Shown piece by piece: positions 5,339 through 5,970 of a stretch of DNA of 5,970 nucleotides. Both the position numbers and the translations under genes were made by a program. How positions within the stretch are numbered: position 1 is the stretch's first letter; each line of letters opens with the position of its first letter. The stretch comes from Microcaldota archaeon (lineage in GTDB: Archaea > Micrarchaeota > Micrarchaeia > Anstonellales > Anstonellaceae). The stretch spans positions 1-5,970 of the forward strand of contig JAOAKE010000031.1 of assembly GCA_026413805.1 (NCBI GenBank), in the 5' to 3' direction. Under the pieces are notes generated by a model that was given only the letters and a program-made list of their open reading frames with translations, did no database searches and had not been told where the DNA came from.

Positions 5339-5896
5339 ATGACAAAGAAAAAGGTAAGGGGGGCTGCTAAAAAGAAAGAGCGGGCTGCCATCATTGCCAA
5401 AAAGAAAAAAGTGGATGAGCTTTCGCAACTCGCCTTAAAATACCCGATTGTTTCGCTAGTAAACTTGCGCAACCTCCCTGACAGGCTCTTGCAGTCTTCC
5501 AGGAAAAAGCTTCGTGGAAAGGCAGAGTTCGTAGTTGCAAAAAACAGCGTTATTTCGCGGGCGCTGGAAAAGAGCGGAAAGGGGGAGCTTTCAGCATACC
5601 TGGACTTCCCAGCAGCAATTGTCTTCACCACCATGAGCCCATACTCCCTTTTCAAGTTCTTCAAGGAAAACAAGACAAAGATTGCTGCAAAGCCTGGCCA
5701 GATTGCACCATTTGACATTGTAGTGCCGGAGGGCGAGACCGACCTGCCGCCTGGCCCTGCCTTGTCAGAGCTTAAAAGCGCTGGGATAAACGCACAGATA
5801 AAGGCTGGGAAAATCGTGGTGGCAAAAGACTCTGTGGTGGCAAAGAAGGGGGCGAAAATAAGCGACATAGTTTGCAGGGTCGTCCAATCTGTTTAG
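5339..5896 (+). CDS. rplP0: Large ribosomal subunit protein uL10 (archaeal P0), cut off by a probable chimeric junction
   Basis: uL10/P0 binds 23S rRNA at the base of the other stalk and carries the L12 dimers that recruit translation factors. The N-terminal rRNA-binding domain (about 20-115) and the archaeal/eukaryal-type inserted domain (AAKPGQIAPFDIVVPEGETD, 116-135, then LPPGP and the AGINAQI segment) are clear. ATG 5339 is preferred because AAGGTG at 5327-5332, overlapping the uL1 stop, gives a 6-base spacing. The open frame encodes 185 residues, whereas archaeal P0 is usually about 280-340 residues with C-terminal helices for L12 and a charged tail. Similarity holds to about Lys173-Ile-Ser175 (base 5863); the last ten residues and the stop come from DNA that reads as bacterial FabZ on the other strand. 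The short length is therefore probably artefactual. The N-terminal identity is secure. Confidence 0.9.
   Translation: MTKKKVRGAAKKKERAAIIAKKKKVDELSQLALKYPIVSLVNLRNLPDRLLQSSRKKLRGKAEFVVAKNSVISRALEKSGKGELSAYLDFPAAIVFTTMSPYSLFKFFKENKTKIAAKPGQIAPFDIVVPEGETDLPPGPALSELKSAGINAQIKAGKIVVAKDSVVAKKGAKISDIVCRVVQSV
5855..5863. other. Probable chimeric join between archaeal uL10 and bacterial fabZ
   Basis: The nine bases AAAATAAGC fit both sides: on + they encode Lys-Ile-Ser expected in uL10, and on - they encode Ala-Tyr-Phe expected in FabZ. Left of them only uL10 makes sense; right of them only FabZ does. The two genes point toward each other. Such a short shared stretch is typical of an amplification chimera or a false assembly overlap. 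Confidence 0.75.
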
Positions 5897-5968
5897 TAGA
5901 ATAATGCCACCGCATTGAGCCATCCCTTCTACGATTAGTACACCAGGCATAATTGGATGACCTGGGAC
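5855..5968 (-). CDS. fabZ: Fragment of FabZ, 3-hydroxyacyl-ACP dehydratase (bacterial)
   Basis: Read leftward from the right edge, this fragment encodes VPGHPIMPGVLIVEGMAQ, followed by CGGIILLN and DDPANYVAYF. This is the hallmark core of FabZ, the hot-dog-fold enzyme that dehydrates 3-hydroxyacyl-ACP in bacterial fatty acid synthesis. The catalytic Glu of the VLxxE motif is present. The catalytic His of the preceding GHF motif would fall at or beyond the edge, and the last few bases (5966-5970) do not continue GHF cleanly, as if one base were missing. The DPxNYxxYF pattern is reminiscent of Bacteroidota FabZ or LpxC-FabZ fusions (from memory). The family similarity ends at Phe (5855-5857), where the uL10 shadow begins. 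Archaea of this kind generally lack this ACP-dependent pathway, so the fragment is best seen as foreign to this genome. Confidence 0.8.
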
Positions 5969-5970
5969 TG

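Noticed and set aside
5765..5854. Continuation of the FabZ fragment leftward to its stop codon
   Set aside because: After the AYF residues the reading turns into the reverse complement of uL10 and loses all FabZ similarity, so only 5855-5968 is counted.
5281..5868. Minus-strand open frame of 195 codons opposite uL10
   Set aside because: It is antisense to a clear ribosomal protein gene, lies in a different frame from the FabZ fragment, and shows no family motif.

Overview
The window reads as archaeal DNA, most likely from an uncultivated small-genome lineage (DPANN-like, possibly Micrarchaeota or Diapherotrites; the lineage is inferred, not shown). Three proteins support an archaeon: an L10e-type uL16, an archaeal uL1, and a uL10 of the archaeal P0 type with its inserted domain. 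AT-rich TATA elements at archaeal spacing and compact Shine-Dalgarno sites agree. All archaeal genes lie on the + strand and are tightly packed.

Layout: (1) 23-1217 holds a two-gene unit, a MidA/NDUFAF7-family methyltransferase followed one base later by a minimal O6-alkylguanine-DNA alkyltransferase domain. (2) 1218-1366 holds a TATA promoter and a transcribed leader that can fold into a long hairpin reaching into the Shine-Dalgarno site of the next gene. (3) 1367-4481 is a likely operon of ribosomal protein L10e, a 674-residue winged-helix plus coiled-coil protein with a very basic tail and no recognised name, and a small exported or membrane-anchored protein with a surface-protein-like domain. 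(4) 4482-4695 holds an imperfect 9-bp inverted repeat, a second TATA promoter resembling the first, and two small leader hairpins. (5) 4696-5863 is the uL1-uL10 ribosomal stalk operon.

The last ~110 bases do not belong with the rest. Read on the minus strand from the right edge, they encode a clear FabZ (3-hydroxyacyl-ACP dehydratase) core motif of bacterial, probably Bacteroidota, type. The uL10 homology stops where the FabZ homology starts, and the two share about nine bases (5855-5863). The simplest explanation is a chimeric read or assembly misjoin, so the uL10 stop codon at 5894-5896 is probably artefactual and the rest of uL10, and L12 if present, is missing.

The two ribosomal transcription units account for translation functions (uL16 near the peptidyl transferase/tRNA region; uL1 and uL10 at the two stalks). 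The most interesting unexplained genes are the winged-helix coiled-coil protein and its membrane/surface neighbour, which appear to be co-transcribed and translationally coupled with L10e.
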